Origin: an uncultured Bacteroidales bacterium
GTDB taxonomy: Bacteria; Bacteroidota; Bacteroidia; Bacteroidales; Barnesiellaceae
Assembly: GCA_949298955.1 (NCBI GenBank)
Contig: CASFYQ010000002.1
Span: 209,091-273,090 of the forward strand
Length of the DNA stretch: 64,000 bases
Direction: 5' to 3'
The translations under genes were made by a program, and so were the position numbers. Positions 44,777 to 54,329 of the stretch are shown here, piece after piece; position 1 is the first letter of the stretch, and each line of letters opens with the position of its first letter. The notes beneath the pieces are model-generated. The model was not told the origin of the DNA and searched no databases. It was given only the letters and a program-made list of their open reading frames with translations.

Positions 44777-47215
44777 ATGGATACGAATGAACTTTCTGCA
44801 TTGGTCGACAAATATAAAATATTCGACCCCAATGTAACAACCGAGGGGGAAACTTATGTAGTTATTCCCCAAAACGACAATTCCGAGACTGTTATCAACA
44901 ACCATGTTACATTAGCCCATGGCACAACCTTGATTTTTGCCGGCGGTAAAATCACAGGCACTGGTACACTCACCGGCGACTATACCCGATTGATCGCTCC
45001 CATAACCCAAATATTCGGTAAAGATATTACCGTAGATGGTATTTGGGAGATGGATAGAGCCTACCCACAATGGTTCGGTGCGAGAAACGACATTTCAAGC
45101 GCAGAGTTCTGTTTCCTGCGTGAAGCATGTGAAGCTGCTGCCAATCAAAACAAATTTGATGCAGGAAGTATTAAAAAAGACATCGAAACCGCTCGAAATA
45201 ATGCGTTACAACAACTGGAAGCGTGGAATGTCGACTCGTCCGATGCTATCAACAAAGCCATGAAATTGAAACATGCCGGCGAAGTATTCCTTCCCAAAGG
45301 AGAGTATGCCATCTGTAAAACGCTACAAGTGCCCCATGGCATCGTTCTTAGGGGCGAATTAGCCGACTACCGGAACAACTCAATTTCCCAATGGAAGCAA
45401 GATGAAGAGTCAAATAACTGGGAGCATAATGGAATCGCACTTATCGACGGAGATTATCCTCTAGGTGGAGATACTCCTCCTACAAATCTTTTATCCTATT
45501 ATAAACTGGGAACTATTATTCGCCCTTTGAACACCAATTATCCGATTTCGGTAGATAAAAAAGGGACTCCCATCACTTCGTTCGACAACAATTTTGCCAT
45601 TGTCATCAACCCCAACGTTCACCCATTTATCGACCATACTCCAGATGGAACCTCCGAAGAGCATACAGATACCCGAGGTGACCATAATGCAGCATGGGAA
45701 CACATCTATCCTCATTCTCTCACGACAATACGAGATATTCAGTTCATGAACTACTGGACAAAAACCCCCAGCATGCGAGGTATCTATGCCATAGGAGGTA
45801 TGAAAATCGAAAATATCGGTTGGAGCCAGTTTGTACAAGCCGTAGCCACGCCCAACGATATGTATTGCGATGGAAAGACCATCATCAACTGTATATTTAA
45901 TGCTCCAACAGGCTGTATTTTCAAAGACTTTGTTTTCGATACACTCTTCAATTCCAAAAAAATTATAAAGAGATTTGCTCAAGACCCCAATGAATATTAT
46001 GCCTTTGATTTAAGCGGATTAGGAGACAAACTCTATTTCCATAGGAACCATTTGAATATAGGTGAAATTGCCGGAGGATTGAAATTATCAAAATCCAACG
46101 GGGCCCAAATCAGTTGCAATATCATCAACGACCATATTGCATTCTACAATTGTAAAGGTGTCTCCTTCTCGGCCAATCATTGTGAGAATGGCATCCAAGT
46201 GTCAATATCCAATTCACAAATAGGCTTCTCTGACAACTATTTCCACAAAGGGGAAAAACCGACTTTCCTCATTCACGATAATAATGCCCGAGGATCAGTC
46301 AATGTACAATCATCGACAATAACACTCCAAAACAACTCATTAGTGTTCTTGGATCATGAAGATGAAGACTCCAATATGTACATAGGTGATATTAGTCCCT
46401 ATGACATTCAAACCGACGGATACCTTTCTCTATCGATACAAAACACCTATCGTTACCGAACTCCTCGTAACGCTCCCGGCAACATGCATGGCTGTGGATT
46501 AGCCATTCTCAAAGAGATTTGGACTATTGGAGAAGACGAACCGGAACTGATTCCATTTACCGAGTTCAACAATTTGAGTTATCTCTTGTCCGGAAATTCA
46601 CTCCTTAAACCCAATTTCCATATTGTGCACAACCATGTGGTGAACAACACTCAATTTTTCAGAGGTTCGGCTATGGCAAACAGTGGTGTAAAATGGTTCC
46701 TCAACAAGGACTCATATCACTATCGTGTGCAAACCATTTGGGATAGAAAGCGATTAATCGGAAGTACAGCCCAAGTATTAGGGGACTTTAACTTGGGAGA
46801 GGTCGATTCCAAAACAGGATTAGCAATCGGTTTCTTGTTGAATATCGGAGCTCATTGGCTCGACGGCCCCAGTGATGGAAATGGGAGTCAAACGAGTATT
46901 CGGCTTATGCGAGCCCGCAACAGCGAGCCCACAGCCTACCACAGTGTAGAGGTTCCCCTTTGCGGTACTCATTTCTTATACGACAACGGGCTATCGGTTT
47001 GTGGCTTCAAATGGCAATCGGAATCATCGATTGCCGAACTGCCGGTCAACACCATGATTCAGTCTATCCATTTCATTGGAGACAATGTCGTCTGCAAAGG
47101 AACCGCCTGCCCTACCGTAGGCGAGTGGACTGTGGGAGACATCGTCTACAACACAGGCACGGCTTCGAACAATGCCCTGTGGATATACACCGCCAACGGT
47201 TGGCAAGCCCGATAA
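44777..47215 (+). CDS. Large beta-helix protein resembling phage tail spikes (pectate-lyase-3-like)
   Basis: An 812-residue protein without signal peptide or membrane segment. The N-terminal part has the pattern seen before phage-type pectate-lyase-like helices: I-F-A-G-G-K-I-T-G-T-G-T-L, then I-A-P-x-x-Q-I-F, then A-Y-P-Q-W-F-G-A. Then D-A-I-N-K-A-M … G-E-V-F-L-P-K-G-E-Y-A-I begins a right-handed beta-helix running through about 600. The end has G-E-W-T-V-G-D-I-V-Y-N, common in tail fibres. It probably recognises or cleaves a glycan, or is exported by an unknown route. No other phage gene is near. Base composition is AT-richer than the neighbours. Confidence 0.6.
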   Translation: MDTNELSALVDKYKIFDPNVTTEGETYVVIPQNDNSETVINNHVTLAHGTTLIFAGGKITGTGTLTGDYTRLIAPITQIFGKDITVDGIWEMDRAYPQWFGARNDISSAEFCFLREACEAAANQNKFDAGSIKKDIETARNNALQQLEAWNVDSSDAINKAMKLKHAGEVFLPKGEYAICKTLQVPHGIVLRGELADYRNNSISQWKQDEESNNWEHNGIALIDGDYPLGGDTPPTNLLSYYKLGTIIRPLNTNYPISVDKKGTPITSFDNNFAIVINPNVHPFIDHTPDGTSEEHTDTRGDHNAAWEHIYPHSLTTIRDIQFMNYWTKTPSMRGIYAIGGMKIENIGWSQFVQAVATPNDMYCDGKTIINCIFNAPTGCIFKDFVFDTLFNSKKIIKRFAQDPNEYYAFDLSGLGDKLYFHRNHLNIGEIAGGLKLSKSNGAQISCNIINDHIAFYNCKGVSFSANHCENGIQVSISNSQIGFSDNYFHKGEKPTFLIHDNNARGSVNVQSSTITLQNNSLVFLDHEDEDSNMYIGDISPYDIQTDGYLSLSIQNTYRYRTPRNAPGNMHGCGLAILKEIWTIGEDEPELIPFTEFNNLSYLLSGNSLLKPNFHIVHNHVVNNTQFFRGSAMANSGVKWFLNKDSYHYRVQTIWDRKRLIGSTAQVLGDFNLGEVDSKTGLAIGFLLNIGAHWLDGPSDGNGSQTSIRLMRARNSEPTAYHSVEVPLCGTHFLYDNGLSVCGFKWQSESSIAELPVNTMIQSIHFIGDNVVCKGTACPTVGEWTVGDIVYNTGTASNNALWIYTANGWQAR

Positions 47216-47253
47216 ATGACATAAAAAAAACAACACCGCCCTCTTAAAAACAT

Positions 47254-47285
47254 AAAAACCGCACCGATTGCTCGATGCGGTTTTT
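47254..47285. terminator. Bidirectional terminator between the beta-helix gene and rplS
   Basis: A perfect 10-bp stem (47254-47263 with 47276-47285) carries its own A and T runs, so it works for both convergent genes. Confidence 0.88.
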
Positions 47286-47304
47286 ATATGCCACAGACAA
47301 GAGA

Positions 47305-47658
47305 TTAAACTCTCTTCTCTTTGATACGGGCTTTTTTACCGGTAAGTGCACGCAGATAGTACAATTTGGCGCGGCGCACTTTACCACGACGGTTGATTAC
47401 TATCTCCTCGATGAACGGCGACTCGATGGGGAAGATTCTCTCTACACCCACGTTGCCCGACATCTTGCGAACCGTGAAACGCTTTTTGTTACCGTGACCC
47501 GAGATGCGGATAACGTCGCCGCGGAATTGCTGGATACGCTCCTTGTTACCCTCTTTGATACGGTAAGATACGGTAATCGTGTCACCACTGCGAAATTCGG
47601 GGTGCTCTTTACCGCATGCGAATGCTTCTTCTGCAATCTTAACTAAATCCATTTTCAA
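47305..47658 (-). CDS. rplS: 50S ribosomal protein L19
   Basis: Component of the large subunit near the 30S interface (117 residues). Family features: [14 protein letters not shown]-x-F-x-G-D-V-I, the G-V-E-R-I-F-P motif and [11 protein letters not shown]. Here it is a stand-alone gene, apart from the rpsP-rimM-trmD genes that often accompany it elsewhere. Confidence 0.97.
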   Translation of the reverse strand: MKMDLVKIAEEAFACGKEHPEFRSGDTITVSYRIKEGNKERIQQFRGDVIRISGHGNKKRFTVRKMSGNVGVERIFPIESPFIEEIVINRRGKVRRAKLYYLRALTGKKARIKEKRV

Positions 47659-47844
47659 TAGCTATTTAAAATGTTTATAATGAAACGTAATATAACAGGC
47701 CACTTTTCCTGCCAGAGATTACGAAAAGCGGTGCAAAGTAACAACTTTTTCGCCACATTGCCAAAACCTGTCCCTGTTTTTTATTTCAACCCGCTCCTGT
47801 TGAGGAGAAAAAGTAACCGCAGACGACAAATTTCACTCACTCCG

Positions 47845-47876
47845 TTTGATATATCTTGCGTAAATTCGTACTTTCG
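47845..47876 (+). promoter_or_regulatory. Promoter of the 5'-nucleotidase/GH3 operon
   Basis: TTTG (47845-47848), 20 nt, TACTTTCG (47869-47876), one mismatch from the consensus. It lies 41 nt ahead of the start codon at 47918. Confidence 0.65.
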
Positions 47877-47917
47877 TCCGAAAGTAAATAACAACCTATA
47901 CAAAACAGATTACGTTT

Positions 47918-48796
47918 ATGATAAGAAAAATAATCGGTATCACGGCGATGTGCTTATCGCTGGCCGTGTGCGGGCTGGCTCAAAACGGGCGTATCGTCAT
48001 CTTGCACACCAACGACACTCACAGTCAGATAGAGCCGTTTGCTCCCACACACAAGAACTACGGCGGGCTGGGTGGTGTCGTGCGTCGTATGGCCATCATC
48101 GACAGTATCCGAAACGCCGAGCCTAATGTGCTACTGGTCGATGCGGGCGACGCTATCCAGGGGACGCCCTATTTCAACCTCTTCGGAGGCGACGCCGAGT
48201 TTGAAGCGATGAACGCCATGGGCTACCAGGTGCGCACGTTGGGCAACCACGAGTTTGATGCCGGACTGGAAAAACTGGCACAACTGATTAAAAACTCGAC
48301 CGCCGATTTCATCTCGACCAATTACGACCTGTCGGCTACCCCGCTGGCCGGACTGGTAAAGCCGTGGACTATCCGCGAAATAGGTGGTTATAAGATAGGA
48401 TTCCTGGCTCTGAACGTCAACCCCGAGAACTTGATTCCGGCCGAGTCGTGCCAAGGCGTGGTATTCAACGACCCCATCGAGACGGCCAACCGCACGGCTC
48501 GACTCCTCAAAAAGAAAGGTGCCGACCTGGTAGTAGTGCTCTCGCACCTGGGATACACGGCACAAGAAAAAAGCGACACGACCGACCCGCAAGTGGCAGC
48601 GGCCAGTACCGACATCGACATCATCATCGGCGGGCACTCGCATACCGAAATCAATCCCGACAAGATTGCCGCCAACCCCGACTCGAATATCCGGTTCCGC
48701 GTGAAAAACCGCAAGGGGCGCGACGTCATCATCGCCCAAACCGGCATGAGCGGGGCCTACCTGGGCTGCATCACCATCGATCCTAAAAACAAATAA
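47918..48796 (+). CDS. Secreted metallophosphatase, N-terminal half of a split 5'-nucleotidase
   Basis: A 292-residue exported calcineurin-like phosphoesterase. Signal peptide ends G-L-A-Q. Motifs are those of UshA-type 5'-nucleotidases: L-H-T-N-D-T-H, D-A-G-D-A-I-Q-G, L-G-N-H-E-F-D, L-S-H-L-G and G-G-H-S-H-T. The usual C-terminal substrate-binding domain is absent here and is encoded by the next gene, 12 nt downstream. Together they should hydrolyse periplasmic nucleotides for salvage. Confidence 0.9.
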   Translation: MIRKIIGITAMCLSLAVCGLAQNGRIVILHTNDTHSQIEPFAPTHKNYGGLGGVVRRMAIIDSIRNAEPNVLLVDAGDAIQGTPYFNLFGGDAEFEAMNAMGYQVRTLGNHEFDAGLEKLAQLIKNSTADFISTNYDLSATPLAGLVKPWTIREIGGYKIGFLALNVNPENLIPAESCQGVVFNDPIETANRTARLLKKKGADLVVVLSHLGYTAQEKSDTTDPQVAAASTDIDIIIGGHSHTEINPDKIAANPDSNIRFRVKNRKGRDVIIAQTGMSGAYLGCITIDPKNK

Positions 48797-48808
48797 TCAA
48801 GACTGTTT

Positions 48809-49573
48809 ATGAAAACGACTCTCCTGTACACTATATCCGCCGCCTTGCTACTGATACTCCCGGCTTGTACGGCATCGAAAACCGAATTTGACATCAACTC
48901 CCGCCTCATTCCCGTCGATGCCCATTGGGACCAGACTCCCGAACCCGAAATGGAGGCTATCGTAAACAAATACAAGACAAGCGTCGACAGTATCATGCGC
49001 ATTGTCATAGGCACATCGAGCCAATATATGGACCCCAGAAGGCCGGGTTCCTTGCTGACCAATCTCTCGGCCGACATCATCGAGAGCGAAGCCCCGGACT
49101 TATTCGGTGAACCTATCGATTTGGCTATCACCAATATCGGAGGCATACGCAACCCGATGATGCAGGGCATGATTACCCTCGGCGAAATCTATTCCATTTA
49201 TCCCTTCGACAACACGCTGTGCCTTATCAAACTTAAAGGGAGCGATTTGCGTGCCCTCTTCGATGTCATCGCTTCGCGTAAAGGCGAAGCCGTAAGCCAC
49301 GGAGTGCGCATGACCATTGCCAACGGGAAAGCAGACAAATTGACCATAGACGGAGCCCCTGTCGACGACAATCGCATCTATGCCGTCGCCACTATCGACT
49401 ACATAGCCAATGGCGGCGACCACATGACTCCGTGCCTGAAAGCGACCGAACGGAAAGACAGCGCCACGTCGCTGCGCGACATCATTATCCGCTACATCGA
49501 AAAAGAGACACAGGCCGGCCGCCCCATCTCGGCTCGCGATGAAGAACGTATCACCTTTGCCCAACCTCGATAA
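48809..49573 (+). CDS. Lipoprotein with 5'-nucleotidase C-terminal domain (second half)
   Basis: A 254-residue probable lipoprotein (lipobox L-I-L-P-A-C) consisting of a 5'-nucleotidase C-terminal domain. T-N-I-G-G-I-R, G-E-I-Y-S-I-Y-P-F-D-N and A-T-I-D-Y-I-A-N-G-G-D correspond to the nucleotide-binding face. It supplies the domain missing from the upstream phosphatase. Being lipid-anchored, it may tether the catalytic half to a membrane. The GH3 gene follows after 6 nt. Confidence 0.88.
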   Translation: MKTTLLYTISAALLLILPACTASKTEFDINSRLIPVDAHWDQTPEPEMEAIVNKYKTSVDSIMRIVIGTSSQYMDPRRPGSLLTNLSADIIESEAPDLFGEPIDLAITNIGGIRNPMMQGMITLGEIYSIYPFDNTLCLIKLKGSDLRALFDVIASRKGEAVSHGVRMTIANGKADKLTIDGAPVDDNRIYAVATIDYIANGGDHMTPCLKATERKDSATSLRDIIIRYIEKETQAGRPISARDEERITFAQPR

Positions 49574-49579
49574 TCCGGT

Positions 49580-52549
49580 ATGAAAAGACTCTCTGCGATT
49601 CTACTCTCACTCTCGATACTCTCCGGTCAGGCCGTCGAACCTCGCCTGTACCAAACAATCGACCAACAGAAAATGGAACAGTGGGCCGACTCGGTTTTCA
49701 ACACCCTCTCTCCCAACGAACGCATCGCCCAGCTTTTTGTCATCACCGTGCGCAACAGCGACACACCGCAAAACCGCAAATCGCTGCAACGTTTCGTACA
49801 GCAGTTGAAGGTGGGAGGTCTGCTCTTCGACTCCGGCTCGGCTGTCGACCAGGCCAACCTCACCAACTACTGTCAGTCGATGGCCCGGGTGCCGTTGCTC
49901 ATGACCCTCGATGGCGAGTGGGGGCTGGCCATGCGCCTCGACGATACACCCCGATTCCCGGTAAACATGATGCTGGGAGCCATTCAAGACGATTCGCTCC
50001 TCTATGAATACGGCCGAGCCGTAGGACGGCAATGCCGACGCATGGGCATACAAGTCAATTTCGCTCCGGTAGTCGACCTAAACAGCAACCCCCGCAACCC
50101 GGTTATCGGCAAACGCTCGTTCGGCCAAGGAGTCGAAAACGTCTCGGACAAAGCTATCGCCTATGCCCGAGGGCTCGAAGACGAAGGGGTGATGGCCGTT
50201 GCCAAACATTTTCCGGGGCATGGCGACACCTCTGACGATTCGCACAAAACCCTGCCTCGCGTACCCCACAGCCGAGAGAGGCTCATGCAGGTCGAGATTG
50301 CGCCTTTCAAACGGTATATCGAGAGCGGCTTGTCGGGAGTAATGGTAGGACATCTCAATGTTCCCGCTCTCGACGACTCGGGTCTCCCCGCCTCGCTCTC
50401 GAAGCCCATCACTCACAACCTGCTGCGTGACTCGCTGGGATTCGAAGGGCTTGTCTTTACCGATGCCCTCAAAATGAAAGGTGCGTCGACTTTTGGCTCC
50501 ACAGCCCTGCTCTCGATTCTTGCCGGGAACGACATCGCCTTGAACCCCTCCAACCCCGAGACGCAACTGAACGCCATACGCGAAGCCATCGGCAAAGGAG
50601 AAATCTCACAACAACTCATCGATAAAAAATGCAAAAAGGTGCTGCGATACAAATATATCCTGGGGTTGGCCCGGCAAAAGCCCATCGAAATGAACAACTT
50701 GATTGCCGACTTGAACGCCCCCGAATACGAAGCGCTCAACCGCCGGCTGCACAGCAAAGCTCTCACCTTGTTGCACAATCGGCAGCAGACCATACCCATA
50801 ACTCATTTAGACCAATCGAAAATAGCAGTCATATCGATAGGCGACGACACCCGGTCGGCATTCCAGAATACCACAGCACTTTATGCTCCCGATTTGGGAC
50901 AATTCGACGACAGGACCGACCTCTCCATACTGCTCGACACCTTGCATCACTACGACCGGGTGATTGTAGCCGTACACAGCGACAAGGCCCGGTATCGAGC
51001 ACGCATCGGGCGAATCTGCCAAACCGAGAAAGCCATCGTCGTCTGTTTCCTCTCTCCCTACCAAATGAACCGGCTAAGCCACGAATTGGCCCGCAACCGA
51101 GCCTTACTGCTAGCCTACGAAAACACGCCGCTGGCACAAGAGTATGCCGCCCAAGCCATCTTCGGCGGCTGTGCCATCGAGGGCAAACTGCCGGTACACC
51201 TCGAAGGGTCGTTCGAGGTGGGCCAAGGCATACGCACCGAGAAATGCCGGTTGGGTTACGCCCTTCCCGAATCGGCGGGCATGGACAGTCACATGTTGTC
51301 GAAAGTCGACTCGATTATTGCCGAAGGCATCGAGCACAAGGCATTCCCCGGGTGCCAACTGCTGGTCGCCCGGCAAGGCATAATCGTCTGGAACAAAGCC
51401 TACGGATATTTCGACTACGAAACCCACAACCACCCTGTCGCCACCGACGACCTCTACGACTTGGCCTCGGTCTCGAAAGCCACCGGCACCCTGCCTGCCG
51501 TGATGAAAGCTTGCGACGACGGCTATATCGACCTGGCAAAACCCATGAGCATATATTTTGCCCCCCTGCGGAATACCGACAAGAAGAGGCTGACGATACG
51601 CGAAGCTCTCCTCCACGAGACCGGCATGCGTCCCTCGTTGCAAATGGCTCCGATACTCATCGACCCGCACAGCTTCACCCCACCGCTGTTCAAGCGCTGG
51701 CCAAGCTCCACCTACTCCATTCAGGTCGACACTCATGCCTTTGCCAACCGCAACGCCCGTTTGCGATCCGACCTGCTGTCAACCCGAAAGTCGAAACAAT
51801 ATCCCCTACCGATAGCCAAAGATCTGTATGGTGCCGCTGCGCTCCCCGATACCCTCATCGCCCGCATCATCGACACCAAGTTGCGCCCCACGAAACGCTA
51901 CCTGTATAGCTGCCTCAATTTCATACTCCTGAAAGAGACCGTCGAGAGTGCCACAGGCATCCCGCTCGACAAGTATCTGCAAAAACACATCTACGCCCCG
52001 CTGGGCATGGGCACAACCGGTTACTGCCCGGCGACCCGATTCCCCGTCGAACGAATAGCCCCGACCGAATGCGACCACCTCTATCGCCGACAACTAATCG
52101 ACGGGTATGTACACGACGAAACAGCCGCCTTTTTCGGAGGCGTGCAAGGCAATGCCGGACTATTCTCCTCGGCCAACGACCTGGCCAAGCTGTGCCAAAT
52201 GTGGCTGAACAACGGGGCTTATGGAGGAGAGCAGATTTTGTCGGCCGAAACCGTGCGCCGTTTTATGACCGAGAAGAGTGCCACCGGCCGCCGAGGACTG
52301 GGATTTGACAAGCCCGACATGAAAGACCCCGAGAAAAGCCCCACGGCTCTCGAAGCGTCAGCCTCCACCGTAGGACATTTGGGATTTACCGGCACCTGTT
52401 TTTGGATAGATCCCGAACAAGAACTTATCTATATTTTTCTCTGCAACCGCATCTACCCCTCCCGCACACACAACGCTTTGGCCGAACTCAATATCCGGCC
52501 CGAACTATTCTCGGTCATCTACAAAGCCATAAAAGATTATTCGAAATAG
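49580..52549 (+). CDS. GH3 beta-N-acetylglucosaminidase fused to a beta-lactamase-family serine hydrolase
   Basis: A 989-residue exported two-enzyme protein. Signal peptide comes first, then a GH3 domain (about 30-370) with the N-acetylhexosaminidase motif K-H-F-P-G-H-G-D-T, whose His is the general acid, and F-T-D-A-L-K-M-K-G (Asp nucleophile). A GH3 C-terminal-like region follows to about 560. Then comes a beta-lactamase/PBP4-like domain with S-V-S-K (active Ser) and Y-S-C-L-N-F (YxN-like). It probably processes muropeptides in the periplasm. Its 3' end overlaps the convergent porT gene by 13 nt. Confidence 0.9.
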   Translation: MKRLSAILLSLSILSGQAVEPRLYQTIDQQKMEQWADSVFNTLSPNERIAQLFVITVRNSDTPQNRKSLQRFVQQLKVGGLLFDSGSAVDQANLTNYCQSMARVPLLMTLDGEWGLAMRLDDTPRFPVNMMLGAIQDDSLLYEYGRAVGRQCRRMGIQVNFAPVVDLNSNPRNPVIGKRSFGQGVENVSDKAIAYARGLEDEGVMAVAKHFPGHGDTSDDSHKTLPRVPHSRERLMQVEIAPFKRYIESGLSGVMVGHLNVPALDDSGLPASLSKPITHNLLRDSLGFEGLVFTDALKMKGASTFGSTALLSILAGNDIALNPSNPETQLNAIREAIGKGEISQQLIDKKCKKVLRYKYILGLARQKPIEMNNLIADLNAPEYEALNRRLHSKALTLLHNRQQTIPITHLDQSKIAVISIGDDTRSAFQNTTALYAPDLGQFDDRTDLSILLDTLHHYDRVIVAVHSDKARYRARIGRICQTEKAIVVCFLSPYQMNRLSHELARNRALLLAYENTPLAQEYAAQAIFGGCAIEGKLPVHLEGSFEVGQGIRTEKCRLGYALPESAGMDSHMLSKVDSIIAEGIEHKAFPGCQLLVARQGIIVWNKAYGYFDYETHNHPVATDDLYDLASVSKATGTLPAVMKACDDGYIDLAKPMSIYFAPLRNTDKKRLTIREALLHETGMRPSLQMAPILIDPHSFTPPLFKRWPSSTYSIQVDTHAFANRNARLRSDLLSTRKSKQYPLPIAKDLYGAAALPDTLIARIIDTKLRPTKRYLYSCLNFILLKETVESATGIPLDKYLQKHIYAPLGMGTTGYCPATRFPVERIAPTECDHLYRRQLIDGYVHDETAAFFGGVQGNAGLFSSANDLAKLCQMWLNNGAYGGEQILSAETVRRFMTEKSATGRRGLGFDKPDMKDPEKSPTALEASASTVGHLGFTGTCFWIDPEQELIYIFLCNRIYPSRTHNALAELNIRPELFSVIYKAIKDYSK

Positions 52550-53307
52550 AACGACAACACCACCATGTTGGAGGTCGCCTTTTTCAACGACTGGGTAAAC
52601 TTGATGTCGGCCGGATCTTTCAAATCGCTTCGGTTGCGATTAATCACATCGGCAAGGCCAAAACAGAATTTCAATTCAGGAATCAGCTTAAAGTAGGGCA
52701 AATAAAGATCACACCCGAAACCAATGGTCAGATACCCGTCGAATGTATTCAGTTTGAGCAGGTCGTTTTTCTTTTTCGACACATCGGCCGTAGCCATTAC
52801 CCCGCCAATGAGGTAGGGGCGGAAATTATTGCACCGCTCGGCACTGAATTTCAGCTCGACAGGCAGCACGATATAGTTCGATTTCAAATCTTGAGTCCTA
52901 TACTCCTGCGTGTTCGACTCACGATATTTTACCACCTTATTACCAAAAAATATACCTGGTGAAACCCGCAGGTTGAGATATTGGCACAGATAGAGATCGG
53001 CCATGAGATTGACATTGAACCCTGGCGAAAAGTCGGGAATATCCATATACCAACTCTCCCCACCCTCGGTCACGAAACCCGAGTGCACGAAAGTCATATC
53101 CTGTACATGAGTTCCTATCGAAAATCCCAAGTGCAGCAATTTATAGTCGGCATAAGGCAAATTCTGCACCTTGCGGGGCTGCGCCGACACCGTGCCGCAC
53201 ATCAGCGACAAGACCGCCACTACCCCCACACACCAGCGCACGGCCGAGATTCGTCCAAGGGAAATCCGCCGCTCGACAAGAGCTTTATATAACCATCGCT
53301 TCTGCAT
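52537..53307 (-). CDS. porT: PorT family protein, type IX secretion component
   Basis: A 256-residue outer membrane barrel with a long basic N-terminus and signal sequence (…C-G-T-V-S-A-Q). It is followed by N-L-P-Y-A-D-Y-K-L-L-H-L-G-F-S-I-G-T-H-V-Q-D, the diagnostic opening of PorT/SprT proteins needed for type IX secretion and gliding. It ends in an aromatic C-terminus (S-F-Y-F-E). A C10 protease with a type IX sorting tail in this window fits a working system. Other por genes are not nearby. Its stop lies inside the GH3 gene on the other strand. Confidence 0.85.
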   Translation of the reverse strand: MQKRWLYKALVERRISLGRISAVRWCVGVVAVLSLMCGTVSAQPRKVQNLPYADYKLLHLGFSIGTHVQDMTFVHSGFVTEGGESWYMDIPDFSPGFNVNLMADLYLCQYLNLRVSPGIFFGNKVVKYRESNTQEYRTQDLKSNYIVLPVELKFSAERCNNFRPYLIGGVMATADVSKKKNDLLKLNTFDGYLTIGFGCDLYLPYFKLIPELKFCFGLADVINRNRSDLKDPADIKFTQSLKKATSNMVVLSFYFE

Positions 53308-53397
53308 CGGACAACTATATCTATCAAACGCAAAAATACCGGAGATATTGTTTTGCAGGATTCCTATTTTCTCTCCCCCCTGTTCCCGCTTTTCCTC

Positions 53398-53556
53398 TAT
53401 CTTTGCTTATGCGAAAACAGGATGCGGTTCGGCAAAAAGTTCAGGCAAGTTTGACTTTCTGCACTCACCTTTCACTATCTTTTCATAAGATAAGATGCGT
53501 CTCGGTATAAAAATCAAGCGAGCTTGTTTTTCTACTTTCGACTTTCACTATCTTTG
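53398..53556 (+). repeat. Dispersed palindrome-promoter repeat, locus 5 (two units), facing a small membrane protein gene
   Basis: Boxes: TATCTTTG (53398-53405), TATCTTTT (53476-53483) and TATCTTTG (53549-53556). The unit palindromes are TCAGG…TTTGA (paired with G-U wobbles), flanked by GCAAAAAG/CTTTCTGC, and CAAGC/GCTTG. The start codon at 53574 lies 18 nt after the last box. Confidence 0.82.
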
Positions 53557-53573
53557 TTACAAAATAATCGAGC

Positions 53574-53867
53574 ATGAAAAAAGATGATTATTCACGCAAG
53601 GTACCCGCTTGGGTCAAGGTGCTGATGTTGATTACAGCCTTGCCGGTTTTTGCCTGGCCCTGGTTGATGAGCCGGGCCACCGAAATCTTTACCGACAGCG
53701 GTATGGACAACAGTTTGCCGTGGACATTTGTGATGTTGCTGCCTCTCTATGTAGTTGTCTCGACGTGGATTAGCTATCGGGTATATACCACCCGCCGTGA
53801 GGTATCGTGGATTTTGCAGGGGTTGCAGATATTGGTTTATGTGACCATGGCCATGTTGGTAGCATAG
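53574..53867 (+). CDS. Small membrane protein of unknown function
   Basis: A 97-residue protein with three predicted membrane segments (about 12-32, 48-66, 77-96) and a basic N-terminus. I do not recognise the family. It stands alone between a repeat-borne promoter and a convergent TPR gene, whose stop lies 13 nt away; no terminator hairpin separates them. Confidence 0.7.
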   Translation: MKKDDYSRKVPAWVKVLMLITALPVFAWPWLMSRATEIFTDSGMDNSLPWTFVMLLPLYVVVSTWISYRVYTTRREVSWILQGLQILVYVTMAMLVA

Positions 53868-53879
53868 TATAGGAGAGAG

Positions 53880-54152
53880 TCAGGGATTGTAGAGGTCGGG
53901 GTTGGAGAAATTGATAATTTCCATTACCATCTCGTAAGCCTGTCGGGCCGGACTCTCGGGGTTGATTTCCGTTGCTTTCAAATAATTTTCGATAGCCATC
54001 TTCCAGTTGCCTTGTTTCCAAAACAGCGAACCTTTGAGGTAATAAGCCGCATCGTCCTGTGGATTGCAGGCGAGCCTTTCGTCGAGATGGGCGAGAGCAT
54101 GGGTCAGTTCGTTTTCTCCGATGAGGCGGGTAATCTCTTCTATCGAAATCAT
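53880..54152 (-). CDS. Small tetratricopeptide repeat protein
   Basis: A 90-residue cytoplasmic protein with two TPR-like helix pairs (A-L-A-H-L-D-E-R-L-A-C-N-P-Q-D-D-A-A-Y-Y and L-F-W-K-Q-G-N-W-K-M-A-I-E-N-Y). The ATG at 54152 starts the conserved part and lies 23 nt after a repeat-borne TATCTTTG box. It may be an adaptor protein; its partner is not visible. Confidence 0.75.
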   Translation of the reverse strand: MISIEEITRLIGENELTHALAHLDERLACNPQDDAAYYLKGSLFWKQGNWKMAIENYLKATEINPESPARQAYEMVMEIINFSNPDLYNP

Positions 54153-54175
54153 ATTTTTTAGTTTTGGTGCCGGTG

Positions 54176-54246
54176 CAAAGATACGGAAAGGTGAGTGCAG
54201 AAAGTCAAACTTGTCTGAACTTTTTGCCGGGCCACGTCTCGTTTTA
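54176..54246 (-). repeat. Dispersed palindrome-promoter repeat, locus 6 (one unit), facing the small TPR gene
   Basis: One unit on the minus strand: GCAAAAAGTTCAGACAAG arm, TTTGACTTTCTGC arm, CTCACCTTTCCG spacer and the box TATCTTTG (54176-54183). Confidence 0.8.
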
Positions 54247-54329
54247 ACCTTACCCTCTCCCCGTGAGCGAAAAAGCATGAGCAAATAAAAAAACGGAGCC
54301 TGCATCAAAGATACAGATTCCGTTTTGTG

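Noticed and set aside
48809..49573. Frameshift explanation for the split 5'-nucleotidase
   Set aside because: The second half has its own start, signal sequence and lipobox, so it is a separate exported lipoprotein and not a broken tail.
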